DNA from: Sphagnum compactum
Taxonomy: Eukaryota; Bryophyta; Sphagnopsida; Sphagnales
Reading direction: 5' to 3'
Length of the DNA: 64,000 nucleotides
Assembly (NCBI GenBank): GCA_965153455.1
Contig: OZ234497.1
Location: 16,671,872-16,735,871, forward strand
Part shown: in pieces, positions 24,160-36,311 of the stretch
How positions within the stretch are numbered: position 1 is the first letter of the stretch
Layout: every line of letters begins with the position of its first letter
Program-made: the position numbers and the translations under genes
The notes under the pieces: generated by a model
The model's input: only the letters and a program-made list of their open reading frames with translations
Databases searched by the model: none
Told to the model about the DNA's origin: nothing

Positions 24160-26330
24160 CATCTGCACAAAATCAAGAAGAGAAACAAGCAGCTCATCAC
24201 ATAATGACTGCCCTTTATGACAGGTTCAAACATCAAACTAAAAACTTCCCTTACTGGATCTAGAACTTCTCATTTAGGTGCATAAACTTCGATGGAACAT
24301 GCCCATCCATCATATGCACACATAGTTTTCCAGATCACTCACACATTGGGTCAAGTTCGAGCCAAAATTTTATGCTCAAAACTACACTAAAGCATAGTCT
24401 CTTCCCTATGGGCAGAGCCAAAAAAACTCAAAACCCAAAATTGAAGAAGTGCCAGCAGGATTGATCAAACATGAAATGAGGACTCATTCACCCAGACTCC
24501 CTTGTCCTTCCATTAGCCTAGGTTGAAAATGATGACACACAGTTTTAGTTTTAGGACCATAAATTTCATGTCACCAACGAGAAGGCTCCACATGCACTCA
24601 GGAGGGCCCACCTTTTTGCTTTGGAGGGTTTGTATTCCCAATGATTGAATGATTGATTGCCTCACTCATAAACCTGAAACTAGAAGAAGAAAAGGTAAGA
24701 GATTACTAATAACAAACCACTTGGACCAATCAATCGATTTGGGCAATCAATAATAGATGTTAAACTTTACAGTGCCTTTTCGCCACCCACATCATCGAAT
24801 GCTGGCCCAAAGCCAGTTTACACATTTTTTGAAGTGTGCCAGTGGGAATGCTCTTAAGGGCAGATGGGTTGTTTGTTGGTAGGGAGGAAAAACAGAAACT
24901 GACTTAACCACCATGGTTAGCTGGGTAGTAGGAACCAGTAGTTTCCTAAACTTTTATGAAGCCGACACTGGGATCATCTCTTAACCAGATATGAAACACA
25001 AAGTTTTAGTCATCCTTCTATATTTCTGGCTACTTACTGGAACAAAATCTAACAATCTGGCAATATGCCCTATTTTTCTTCTGCCTTTTGGCAACTGAAA
25101 CCCCCAAAAATTACTTATTATTCCCTGTCCGCCCATCATCCATATCTATGGTGTGTGGGTGGCTGTTGGTTCACTGGAGCAATGAGGTAAACCCGGCAAA
25201 ACTTTATTGCAAGAGAACACTCAGCAAAGCAACTTGAGTGCAAGACCAGCCAGATTCCTACCATGACAAGGGAGGTAAATGAAAAGGAGAGAATCTCTGT
25301 ACTATGACACCTACCACATGGCACAGTATTACTTTCTCTCAAAGATCATGAGTAGGCACACTGTTTGAGGATGTAGCCTAGTGTATCTCTTGAACAAACT
25401 TAATCATTGAACTCCTCCAACTTCCATGTTCTTCTTCTGTTCCCCCTTTTTTCAATGAAGAAAAGAAGGCTATGTCAGGATTGGATCTTCTTGTGCTGTT
25501 GTTCTTGGTGGTGTCTCTGGAAACTTAAAAATTTATGTGCTTGGGAAATACACAAAAAAAGAATTCTTTGAATGTGAATCACACCCCAGCTACATGCATT
25601 ACCAAGCTTTTAACTCAAGCATTTTATGACAAAAGTACATAAGAAAACTTGAAGCTAAGAAAAAAAAACAAGAAGCCATTTGAAAATGAAAACCCTAATG
25701 CTGTGTCAAAGAAGCATGGAATGTGTAACTGCATGCTTGCCATTTGCATCAACCTCAAAGCACAATTTGTGCACATCCCATCTCATCAGGGTCTGTGTAT
25801 AGTCTGTAGCATCTTTTCAGTCACCATCAACTGTCATCATAAGCAAGTATAATGTAGCACAAAGACGGGACACTACTTATGTGCCCTCTTTTGGTTTGTT
25901 GGCTCTGCCCTTCAGGGTACAGACATTGTGATGCACCAGAAACAGGCCAAAGTTTGGCATCTCTCCTACATTCTAGGATCATGTGGAGTCCACTACAGAA
26001 ACATTTCCGGTATAACTGAAGGGATCCACTTGGGCTTCATCATGCTAATCACCATGTGTTTCCAATTTAGTATATTGATGGATGTCATTTGAAGGGCAGA
26101 GCCACTGTGTGGCAAGGTGCTTGTTAAATACGCATTTGCTTTTGCACTTCTCCTACAGCACGAAACAGACATGGCAAGTAGGTGCAAACATGACCAGTAC
26201 AGGAGATATTCCAGAATGTGTCAATGTCAGCTCTTTAATGTCAAAACCCTAAGACACAACTCAGCTTTCTCTATGGCCATTGATGCCATGTCAAGAACCT
26301 TATGTGTCAAGGCAGCTGCAATAAATGGAA
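24160..26330. other. Intergenic stretch, no gene recognised
   Basis: No coding region is supported. At about 24843-24862 CCAGTGGGAATGCTCTTA resembles the terminus of a Tourist/Harbinger-type MITE next to a TTA target, but no partner end was found. Confidence 0.45.
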
Positions 26331-26437
26331 CAAGGGAGAACAACCAAATAAGCTCAGCAAATGATGGAGACACGATCAATCAACAAGGGAGAACAACCAA
26401 ATAAGCTCAGCAAATGATGGAGACACAATCAATCACC
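26329..26437. repeat. Tandem duplication, 53-bp unit, two nearly identical copies
   Basis: The segment beginning CAAGGGAGAACAACCAAATA at 26331 is repeated at 26384 with a single visible change (CACGATCAATC versus CACAATCAATC). The near identity implies a recent duplication. It lies downstream of the 7TM gene. Confidence 0.9.
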
Positions 26438-27078
26438 TGCAATTGATTTTGTATGTAAAACAGTGGGCCCAGTACTAGGTCTACTTTTCTGCCTCTCAAA
26501 ACTTCCATGCACGAAACCAGATGGCGAAGACTTCATTCTCAACCAAAGGGACTAAACAAAATACACACTACAGGAAGTAAAAAAGCAGTTGTCTGAAACT
26601 CCAGAACACACACACACATAGATACCAAAGGCAAACCTGACAGAAATCATGGTCACAAAGATGGAAGCAGAAAACTTAATGACAAATGTCATGTTGAAAC
26701 AAAAGTTGGATTCAGAGAAGAGCCATTTGAAGAGGCTGCAGATCTTATCACCAATGAAAGCAGAGAAGAAGCTGAGGGACCTCAGCTTACTCTCATCCAA
26801 AGTGCCTGATTGACCATGAATATTCCTCAGTTGTAGGGTTTGCAAATAGTTGAACTGCTCTTTAAGAAGCATAACAAGCATTTGCACACAGCCCTCTCTA
26901 AGAAGCTGCTGCACAGGAGGTTTGAAAACTTCCAGCCTTCAGATCCCTAAGTAGGATACACACATTAGAAATCACCAATCTGGAAGGCATAGGGTAATAA
27001 TGGAAGCTGCACAGAGAAGAACAAATAGAGAAGGAGGTCATCCTCCATGGGACATGGAATGTGACCATGGGTCTCAGT

Positions 27079-28419
27079 CTACAAATCAAACTCATCATCC
27101 TTCAAAGCCTCCTGTGCAGCAGCTTCTTCCTCATCATCATCAAGCCCAAGATAGGGATTGTGCTCAACTGGCTTGAACTTGTATCCTGTATAAATGTAAA
27201 AGGCAAGAGCAGCCATCTCATCTGCGAAAGTGCCAGTCCACCTGTATCGATATACTGTGACAGTGAAGAGTGCAAAAACCACAATGCGAGTGAAGTAAAT
27301 GTAGCTAACTACCACAATGTAGTATTGACGGAACAAAGTGAGCTTCTCCAAGTTCCGTGCTGCTTTGCCATCAGCGTGAGATGCCTCTCTCAGATGCTTG
27401 ATTGACCAGACGATGGGGAACAACACTGCACAACAGCAGATGATATCCAAAAGAAGAAACACTTGCTTCCACGTGAAGAAGTCTTTGGTGGAAGGTCCAG
27501 CTTCATCGTAAACAACGAAGGCGGCATTGGCAAAAACCTGAAGAGGGATGACAACCATGAGTACCTTCTTTTCCTTGTCTTGTAGGTATGGCCTCAGAAA
27601 GGACCAGCCCGTGCCGATCAGAATGATCACAACGAACAGCATTCCTCCCCGGAGGAAATTGAAGATGTAGTAAGCAACATCCCAGCCATGCGGCGTCCCC
27701 GTCCTCTTCACATACTGCTTCTCTTCCGCCTCACAAATCAAGTTGAGTGCCTTGAGCACAACCAAGACGCCCATGAGAATGTGGATGCGATGCACGGAGA
27801 GCTTCTGATTCCAACAAATGTAGATCCAGATACCTAACAGTGCAAGATGTGCAAGAAAGAAGGTGAAGAAAAGCGTAGGTAGCTGTGTTTGCCCCATCGG
27901 CAGATAGTCCTTCTTCCCGTTCTCCACATTGTACATGGAAGTCGTGACGTCTATGGAAACCGGTTGCTTCAAGCAATTCTCGAAATAGAGGCTGTACTCG
28001 TCGCCAATATCCACCTTAGACGAGTAGGCATACGGCAAACCTGTATCCGTCAAGTCTTGTGCGGCTTCCGAGAGCGTGAAAAGCGTTTTGATCCGCGAGC
28101 TCTCCAACAGGCAGTCCTTTTGCTCTTGTTGCAAGTCGGCGTATGCAGGCACAAGATCCTCATTACGGGAGAGAAAGAATCCCGCTCGCTTATGGTCGCC
28201 ATCCGGAAGCTTGACGTCCGAGATGTTGATGTTCACCACGCCTCCCGACTCGAACCCGAAAGTCTCGAACAAGATGAAGAGGCGCGCGTCTTCCGTAATG
28301 ACCATGTGCTTGATTTCCGCATCGCAAAAGCGAAACAAACTCACAGCCGCCAGGAAAAAACACAACACCGCAACCGGGAGCACCGAGGCCCTGCGCACAG
28401 CCGCCTTGCATCGCACCAT
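27079..28419 (-). CDS. Lung seven-transmembrane receptor / GOST family protein (CAND6/CAND7-like)
   Basis: A single uninterrupted 446-aa frame starting ATGGTGCGATGC at 28419 and ending in a stop at 27079. Residues 1-34 are a signal peptide. Residues 35-180 form a luminal or extracellular GOLD-like domain (EIKHMVITEDARLF, FETFGFESGG, FFLSRNEDL; cysteines 103 and 149 could pair). Seven hydrophobic spans follow at about 181-203, 210-230, 248-272, 285-304, 316-340, 362-388 and 395-412, then an acidic cytosolic tail (DDDEEEAAAQEALKDDEFDL). FNFLRGGMLF and the CWNQKLSVHRIHILMG loop are typical of the plant CANDIDATE G-PROTEIN COUPLED RECEPTOR 6/7 branch. The family is placed in Golgi/endosomal or plasma membrane traffic; a true G-protein coupling role is debated. 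It is intronless here. The start is supported by the signal peptide and an in-frame leader. Its promoter is the tandem repeat at 28.55-29.25 kb. Confidence 0.93.
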   Translation of the reverse strand: MVRCKAAVRRASVLPVAVLCFFLAAVSLFRFCDAEIKHMVITEDARLFILFETFGFESGGVVNINISDVKLPDGDHKRAGFFLSRNEDLVPAYADLQQEQKDCLLESSRIKTLFTLSEAAQDLTDTGLPYAYSSKVDIGDEYSLYFENCLKQPVSIDVTTSMYNVENGKKDYLPMGQTQLPTLFFTFFLAHLALLGIWIYICWNQKLSVHRIHILMGVLVVLKALNLICEAEEKQYVKRTGTPHGWDVAYYIFNFLRGGMLFVVIILIGTGWSFLRPYLQDKEKKVLMVVIPLQVFANAAFVVYDEAGPSTKDFFTWKQVFLLLDIICCCAVLFPIVWSIKHLREASHADGKAARNLEKLTLFRQYYIVVVSYIYFTRIVVFALFTVTVYRYRWTGTFADEMAALAFYIYTGYKFKPVEHNPYLGLDDDEEEAAAQEALKDDEFDL

Positions 28420-28544
28420 CTCCGCCGACGACGACGATCCTGTGTCCTGGAGCGCGAGAGATCAAAGCATTCCTCACAAGGAGCTAACAAAGGACTATTT
28501 ACAGCACAACCAAGCAAAGAGACGCACCGGGCAGCTGCGCTTAA

Positions 28545-29250
28545 GGAGAGAAAGGAAGAAGAGAGAGAGAGAGAAAGAGAGAATCCTATATGGTCGGGCA
28601 GAGCACCATGCTTTCTTTTCGCTGACCGGTCAGTAATGAACCCAAGGGCAGAGAAGAAATGTTTTGGAGCTTAAACTTGTTCTTCTGAGAGGGAGAGAAT
28701 CTTAAGGGCAGGAAAGAAACGTTTTGGAGGGTAAATTTGTTTTCGAGAGAGAGAAAGAGTTGGGGAGAATCCTATATGGTCGGGCAGAGCACCATGCTTT
28801 CTTCGCGCCGACCGGTCAGTAATGAACCTAAGGGCAGGGAACAAACGTTTTGCAGGGTAAACTTGTTTTTCTGAGAGAGAGAGGGAGAGAGGATCCTCAG
28901 GGCAGGAAAGAAACGTTTTGGAGGGTAAACTTGCTTTCCTGAGAGAGAGAATCCTATATGACCGGGCAGAGCACCATGCTTTCTTTTCGCTGACCATCAA
29001 TAATGAACCCAACTGGAGAGGGAAAACCATGTTTTGTTTTCGCTGACCGGTCCGTAATGAACCCACGGGCAAGGAAGAAACGTTTTGGAGGGTAAACTTG
29101 TTTTTGAGAGAGATATAGAGAGAGAGAGGGGGGGGAGAATCCTATACGACTAGGCAGAGGACCGTGCTTTCTTTTCGCTGACCAGTCAATAAGTAATGAA
29201 CCCACGGGCAGGGAAGAACCGTTTTGGAGGGTAAACTTGTTTTTCACAGA
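28545..29250 (-). promoter_or_regulatory. Promoter of the 7TM gene, amplified as about four 185-bp tandem units
   Basis: The word GAATCCTATA recurs at 28581, 28767, 28949 and 29137 (steps 186, 182 and 188). Each copy continues with CGGGCAGAGCACCATGCTTTC, a CTGACCGGTCAG-type palindrome, AATGAACCC, GGGCAGGGAAGAAACG and TTTTGGAGGGTAAACTTG, then a GA-rich tract. Read on the gene's strand, every unit carries a TATA-like ATATAGGATTC followed by a CT-rich stretch. The unit nearest the gene places this about 165 bp upstream of the start codon, which suits a core promoter. Copy 3 has a degenerate palindrome and an extra partial repeat at about 29035-29060. Open frames across this region are repeat by-products. 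Confidence 0.75.
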
Positions 29251-29979
29251 ATTGATTCCAATCCAGATTTCTTTCATGAACATATTTTTACCTTTCCTTT
29301 TGCAAGGACAATACGTTTTTATCACCCCCTAAACTCAGGGCTTGTCAATTCAGCCCTTTTTTTACTCTTTATTGTGGTCCAACTTGTCAATTTTGTGGTC
29401 GACACATTCTACAACGCTCCCCTCGCAATCTTGAATGTCCTAACGACATTCCCCATCTTTAACGCCAAAGAGCAGGTTGTAGATGATGGATTTTGGTGGA
29501 CCGATGAAATGTGTAGAGATAAAAAAGAACACCAACTATCAAAGCACTCTACTAGACAAACATTAACACTAAAAGATGAAAGTTAAGGGAGCAAATGGGA
29601 TTAGATACCCCACTAGTCCTAGCTATAAATGATGGACTAAGTGTTGTGCAAATCAACCCATGCAATTTTGTTAGGCGTTCATCCCCTAAAGCTCACCAAA
29701 GGCATGCTTACTTGACAAACCCATCAACTACAGCTTGTTTTTCAATACAGAAAGCTCTCTCGATTAATATTTTTTCACTATAATGGGTTGTCATGTTACA
29801 TATCATAATTTATCCCCTACAAGGTGGGCTTTGAATAGTAGGCTTTGTTATGCCTACAATGGACATTACCAAAAATAAATATACCTTACTACAATTACCA
29901 AGATAGGTGATGTGAGAGTTAAAAGTTTGTTATAGTTTGCCCACATACTTGCTCATGACATCCTTCCAAAACCCTAAGT
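29251..29979. other. Intergenic stretch, no gene recognised
   Basis: Two unrelated open frames of 120 and 62 aa (29224-29586 and 29595-29783, plus strand) show no family motif. Nothing else is seen. Confidence 0.4.
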
Positions 29980-30228
29980 TGTCATTCCTCAAAACTTTAG
30001 AAGGATTCAAAGGAAGTATGAGATAAATCCTCCTTATTTTCAAAAGGTTGACCTAGTTTGTAAGAAGAAAATCTCTTCTTTGTATCTTGCATGAAACAAG
30101 TATATACACAATTGGTGGAACCTTTTGGTGACACACCTCTTCAAGTCCTCCCTATGAAACATGTCTCTTTAGTCTTAAATCATACTATATGAAGGAACTT
30201 ATGTTCATCCACAAATCACTTTCCAACA
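29980..30228 (-). repeat. 3' LTR of the copia element
   Basis: Aligns with the right-hand LTR through shared words such as GGTGGCACACCTCTTCAAGT (here with one change) and TTTAGTCTTAAATCATACTA. The right edge ends in CCAACA, so the LTR begins TGTTGG on the minus strand. It is preceded on that strand by a short purine tract (TGTGGGAG), a plausible polypurine tract. The left edge is inferred from the partner length and is less certain. Confidence 0.7.
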
Positions 30229-33200
30229 CTCCCACATGAACTTAGGTCTCCTTCCTAAAGTAAAAGAAACCTCTAAATCTATCCACTAATGATCCTACAA
30301 ACTTCATCATTCCATGCTTTTGCTTTGAGTTTTGAAATTTTTAAGCTTTTTAAAAAAAAAAGTGTAGTCAAAAAATATATTTAAAAGCTAAAGAAACAAT
30401 CATTGTGTTTTTCTTGTGTTAAAGGTTTTGTCAATACATCTACTATCATTTGATTTGGAGGACAATACATTAAAAAAACTTCTCCATTCTTTGCTTTTTC
30501 TTTCACAAAATGATGGTACAGAACAATGTGTTTATTGTGTGAATGAAAAGAGGGTTATTAAACATTGCAATGCAAGATTGATTGTCATAATGGATCATCA
30601 TTAAAAAAAACAAAAGAAAGCTCAATCTTTTCATAAGCTTCCACAACCTAATCGTTTCCTTTGCGACTTGTGTGGCTACCATGTACTCAGCTTTAATGTT
30701 TGACAAGGCCATAATATGTTATTTCTTGCTTTGCCATGAAACAATTCCCTCAATCAAAGAGAAATTATAACTAATTGTTGATCTTCATGTGTTTACATCT
30801 TTACTCAATATCACACCACCCTAATAGTTAGCAATTTTTGTTGGTTTTGATTATCCAAATTACTTTGGAATTTGAGACCATAACCTTTGGTGCATTGCAA
30901 GTAGCAAAATATTTGCTTCACAGCTCCCATTGAAGTGTACCAGGATTTGCCATGAATTGACTTATAAACCCCACAACAAATGAAATGTCAAGATGTGTGT
31001 TGACCATGAGGTACATCAAACACCCTACAACCTGAGAATATGGAATCTTCTCCATCTCCATCAATTCTTTTGTACCAAATTCTTGGAGATTGTCTAAAAC
31101 CATAGAGAATCTTCAACAACTTACAAATTTTTTGTTGATTAGTTCCAAATTTTACATTACGTTATGGTTACATCATGAATATATACTCTTTTACATAACC
31201 ATTCAAAAAAATAGCCTTCGCATTAAGTTGTTGGATTTCTAAACTTAATTATGCAAGAATTACAAACTTCATTTGCAAAGAGGACATCTTTACTACTAGA
31301 CAAAAGGTTTCATGATAATTAAGTCCACGAACTTGTGAGAAACCTCTTCCCACAAGTCTCACCTTATATTTTGTTATTTTGCCTAAAACATCATATTCCT
31401 TTTGAAAAACCTAGTTGTAAGAAATGATAGACCTTTCTTTGGGTCTAGGTATTAGAACGCAAATGTTGTTTTTATTAAAGATTCATACTCATTATTCATG
31501 GCTTCTTGCCAATATTTACTATTTGAACTTGCAAGCACTTCTTTAACATTGCAAGGTTCTATGGACTCTGCTAAAAATGCATGTGCATAGTAAACATAGT
31601 CTTGCAATCGAATTGGTGGTTTTTTTACTTTCTTTGACCTTCTCCAATTATTTGTTTTGTTAATGGTAATTCCTTCATTTCATCCCCTCTTTGTAATTTG
31701 AAACTAGGTTTTCATCCTTTCTATCAAATAAAAGGTTATAAAACTCTTGAGTAAATTTATTGGCTCGTATTCCATTTTTTGTCAGAAATTTCCTTGATGT
31801 TGTTTTCCAACTAAACAATTTTCACATAAAAGTAACTCGTTAATTTGATCAATAATTCCTAAAACCATGTCTTCTTTCTACATTTCCTTTATGCTATTTA
31901 TAGAAAAGTGTCCAAGTTACATTGTTGATGCCACTTGATGGTGGATAACAAAAAGAAATTGATGGATGTTTTTCCATGATTGATGCATAAAGACTTGTTT
32001 ATGCCATTTCTCTAATTTTAATTGAGTATAAGTTCCCTTCTTTTTTCAATTATATTTGTACATTTTTTTATTCATATCTTTTATAAAAGTCCAACATACA
32101 TCATCTTCAAATCTGAGTTTCATTCTTATGTTACAATTTATCTTAATGACATTGGATTTTGAATCAATCTAGGAACATAAAATACGTTATGTACATCCAA
32201 TTTATGTCTTGATTCTAAAAGGAGGGAAGTTGACCCGATCCCTTTTGCTTGTTGATTCTTACCATCACCTAGGTAAATATCTTGAGGAAAAGGTAAGGCT
32301 TGTAAATTGTGAAACCACTCCTAGTGAGGAGTCATGTGTTTGTACACCAAAATCCAGCAAACATGTATGGGAATCTTTTTGTTTCCCCTTGTATTGCTTA
32401 AATACATTTGAAGCTTTGTGAGTATTTCATTATTTTTTGATGATGTGGCATTATTTATTTGATTCTTTAAAAAATTTGTTATTTCTTTGCTTTCATTTTG
32501 TAATCTTTTATGTGGTGTCCTAGTTTACCACAATGAAAGCACTACCCTTCAAATTTTGGTTGAAATTGTGTTGATGATGTCCTATCAAGAATAATAAATT
32601 GGACTTGATTACATTTTCCTTTCTACTTCTTCCATTTTTGTTTATTGCCTTTCGTACTTTGATTTATTGAGTATAAGGTTATAGAACGGTCATCTCCTTA
32701 GTTAAATTATTCATTCATAATTTCTTCTTGTTGGAGTTTGCCACATATTATTGACAATTTTAGTTTCGATTGGTTGCCAACTATGGAAATGAAGGTTTTG
32801 TAAGAGGTTGGCAAACCATAAAAGATTTGATTAATTGCATTGTCTTCCTTCACTTTAATTCTAGCCTCTATTATCTTGTTCATCAAAGCTTGAATTTTTT
32901 TAAGTAAGTCATGACATTTTCACCTTCTTACATGGTGAAAATCATTAATTTCCTCTTTGTTATGAAAATGTTTGACCCATTAATATGTTCATGTATTGTA
33001 ATCAACTTATCCCATAGTTCCTTAAAAGTTTTGAGGAGCTTCACTACCTCAATTTGATTATCACACAAATTCAAAATAATATATGATCTAGCAATTGAGT
33101 CTCTCTATAACCATCTTTGATGGGGTGCAACATTTGTTAGTCCTAGGTTTGTTTTAGTTTCATTGACCACATTAAATAAACCATTCCTTAATGCTCATTA

Positions 33201-33426
33201 GAATAAGTTCTATTTTTTTCAAATTGAAAAGTTCATTCCGTTCATTTTATCAATTGTTAAATTGGCCTAAAATTATTATTTGTATTGATTATAGTGGCTT
33301 GGCTTGCACCTCCTACAACAACAAAGCCACCAACTCCAACATGAGTAGCCATCTATGTATGATCATGAGATCACACCTTCCAAAATGACATATAAAACAT
33401 GAATTTTATGTTTTATTTATTCCATG

Positions 33427-33438
33427 CTCTAATACCAT
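33427..33438 (-). promoter_or_regulatory. Primer-binding site of the copia element (initiator tRNA-Met type)
   Basis: Directly inside the 5' LTR the minus strand reads TGGTATTAGAGC, one base from TGGTATCAGAGC, the usual copia sequence complementary to plant initiator methionine tRNA. It fixes the inner edge of the 5' LTR. Confidence 0.85.
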
Positions 33439-33666
33439 GTAAAGTTTTATGTATTAGAGACATTCAAGAACAATTGTGAAGTATGAGTTTCTTCATAAGA
33501 AAAAAATATCTCCTTTTATATGGCATGAAATAAGTATATATACAATTGATAGATAGAACCCTTTGGTGGCACACCTCTTCAAGTTCTCACTATGAGACAT
33601 GTCCCTTTAGTCTTAAATCATACTACATGAATGAACCTATGTTCATTCATGAATCATCCTACAACA
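33439..33666 (-). repeat. 5' LTR of the copia element
   Basis: 228 bp. On the minus strand it begins TGTTGTAGGATGATTC and ends CTTTACA, giving the standard TG...CA ends, and is followed by the primer-binding site. Homologous to 29980-30228. Confidence 0.8.
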
Positions 33667-36310
33667 TTTGATGCTTGCAAACACAAATGAAATAACAATG
33701 AAAACATAAATGAAAAAATAGTTTGGCGATACAAAATTTGAACCTAACAATGTCCACGAACATATATTTAAGGTGAAATATATTAAGGTTCAATGAAATG
33801 ACAAAATCATTACTATAAACTTTTTCACATGCAAATCATTTTTCAAACACTACTTCCTTGTAAATCAAAACATTGTCTCCTTTAATTTTAGTAGAAACAA
33901 TCTTTTATAGAACTTTGCCTTTGATGTCCTATTTAAATTGATGATAAGCTTTAAATTTAATACAAGTAATTTAAAAAAAAGTGAAGAAAAGAAATAAATT
34001 CTATGAAAACTACTTCTAGTTTGCATAGCTTTTGAAATCATGGTGCTCAAATATTTCTATTCCATACTCCACGAGTATAAACACATCTATCATTCTTGTT
34101 ATTGCATACCTTTTACCTATTTTATTAGTAACCTTCCTTCCTTGGAGTTTAGGAATGTTTTCAATCAATTGTTTATTTAAAAGGTGTAACATGTTTTTCC
34201 CAACATGTTTCTTCAAATACAACACATTGTCTCAAGCATAATGTTCAATTTCTTCTTAGTTGTAGAGAAAAGAAGATGAGGGATGGTATTTGTAAACACA
34301 TGTTTGTGAAGCATCAATGCCTCATATGTCTCCACTACATCAACTTTATACAACAATTTACAAGTTGGAAATCCTTTACACCTCAGTATTCAACATCAAA
34401 TTTATAGTTCTTGCATGCACCTTGCTAATGCTTGCAGATGGAAAAATTACAAGGATATAACAAAAAAAACAAATTGGAATATACCTTTAAAAAAAAAACT
34501 ATAAAAACAATTGAAAAAAATAAACAAAAAGAAATGTAGCATACATAAACCAAAAATTTTAAATGCAAGAAACCATATTTTGAATGGGGGAAATATCTCA
34601 AGAAGGTTTTGAATTTGTTTCATGGATGGTGGAAGCAATGTTATTGCTTTTTCATAATTCCACTACGCCATGGACGAGAAAGTTCCTAGTGGAAAAATAG
34701 CCAAACCACAAGCTTATTCCTTGCGGATGACTTATTTAGCATTTCTTTTGGTTAAGCATAGTTTATTCTTGAATAAAAGATAACATAATTGATTTTTTAA
34801 TATTTTAACCAAGATCTACACAAAGAGATTTGTTAATAATTTTGGTTGATGCAAGTTTAACTTGCTCATATGTAAGGTTTGTTCAAATGTTGAATCTAGG
34901 TCCAAATATGCTAATGATTTATAACATGAATTGTTTTTCAAAATTGAATTCAATTTTCCCAACCTCATTAAAAATACTTGCAATGTTGTAAAAAAAATTG
35001 CAAATGGTCTTTAGCCAATCTTCAAAGCATTTAAATGTATATATAATACAAGCCCATACTTTAAAAGGACATGGGACAAATTGTGCTGCTATTGAAAAAA
35101 TCTGGGGTGCACATTCTTGAGGGCCAACATGTTGAGAATATCGCTCCACCTCATAGCTTGAGTTGAATTTCCGTTTTTAACTTTGTTCACAGACACTTTT
35201 GGCCTAGGCTTTTACAATAGGTTGGGTACTTATTATGATCTATATTAATTAAATTAATTAGAAGTGATGCATCTCAAAAAAAGTTTAATGGCAATGGGCC
35301 ATTTTAATTTGCCCATGATCATTTTAATTTTTTTTGGGAAACCTTTGTAAATGAATTGTTCATTGGCACCCATGTTTTGATATGTGAAAATTTCAAAATT
35401 AATTGATTATTTGAAATAAAGTGTCAGTGTTGCCCATGTACTACTACAATATTGTATATTCATGCATCCAAATCCACAAACCATGAGTAGTGGCATTGGA
35501 TTGGCACATATGAACAAGCACAACTATGAATTAGCTTTGAGTGAGGTTCAACATTCCCTCTCCCATCACTGACATGACCATGTATTCGTTCAACCTTCAT
35601 TCAACAACCCCATTTTCCAACAATACCATGCTTTGTTTGAACTAATTTAGTTGATATGTTCTCACAATTTGGAAAAGAAAACTTATTCATCACAAATTGT
35701 TTAATGGAAACAAATTACTATGTATCTTTTTATGGTACACGAATTCAAGAATGCTCCTGAATTATAAACAATGTTTTCCACTTTTGCCCTATTTTTGGGA
35801 GACAATATAGCATGAACTGCCTATTTGCATTTAAGTGCACAAAGTGTAATTAAGTTAAAGAGAACTATTGTTCCTATTCTCATATTATAGCACACCAAAC
35901 TCCCATTATTGCACCTTGATGTTTCCTATCTTTGCACAAGAGCACTTGGGGTCTTGTAAATGAAATAACAATCTTGAATAATGTGTGCAATCATAGGGTT
36001 TTGGTGTGCAATGAAGCTTGCAATCATGGGATAAATTGAAAATGATGAAATCAAATTGCATTGATTATTTCTAAGTCATAAATTTTCAAATATTTATCAT
36101 ATTTGCACATTTTGGAACTTAGGATTGGTAGCCAACATAGGACCATTGTTATAAAAAATGTTCTAAAAGGTTCTAAGTACACGTTCTATATGCATACTTA
36201 GAGCCATCATTCGAAAATGGCCAAATAAATGGTTATTTTAAGTTAAACATGTGACCTTTAAAAAACCCTACTCCAATCGCCACCTAGAAAGCAATAGTCG
36301 CAACTTATAA
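33667..36310. other. AT-rich intergenic stretch, no gene recognised
   Basis: Poly-A/T rich sequence. Short frames (up to 76 aa) have no recognisable motif. Confidence 0.5.
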
Positions 36311-36311
36311 G

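Larger units (their letters stand above)
29980..33666 (-). mobile_element. Degraded Ty1/copia LTR retrotransposon
   Basis: On the minus strand the order is 5' LTR (33666-33439), primer-binding site, gag remnant (about 33200-32650, with LWDKLITIHEHINGSN, a Zn-knuckle region and LMNKIIEARIKVKEDN), reverse transcriptase remnants (31103-30918, KIPYSQVVGCLMYLMVNTHLD followed by FISQFMANPG), RNase H remnant (30712-30503, ALSNIKAEYMVATQVAKETI, then YDNQSCIAM), polypurine tract and 3' LTR. Gag-to-RNase H order with RT last is diagnostic of copia rather than gypsy elements. Many stops and frameshifts are present. At 3.7 kb it is shorter than full copia elements, so internal sequence is missing. The two LTRs differ at many sites, implying an old insertion. 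No target-site duplication was evident. Confidence 0.85.

Noticed and set aside
27889-28674. 261-aa and 186-aa plus-strand frames
   Set aside because: Antisense to the first half of the 7TM gene and its promoter; no recognised domain, and Arg/Glu-rich from GA repeats.
28671-29325. 133- and 123-aa minus-strand frames with repeated FPSPVG/SLSLS words
   Set aside because: They are translations of the 185-bp promoter repeat, not a repeat protein gene.
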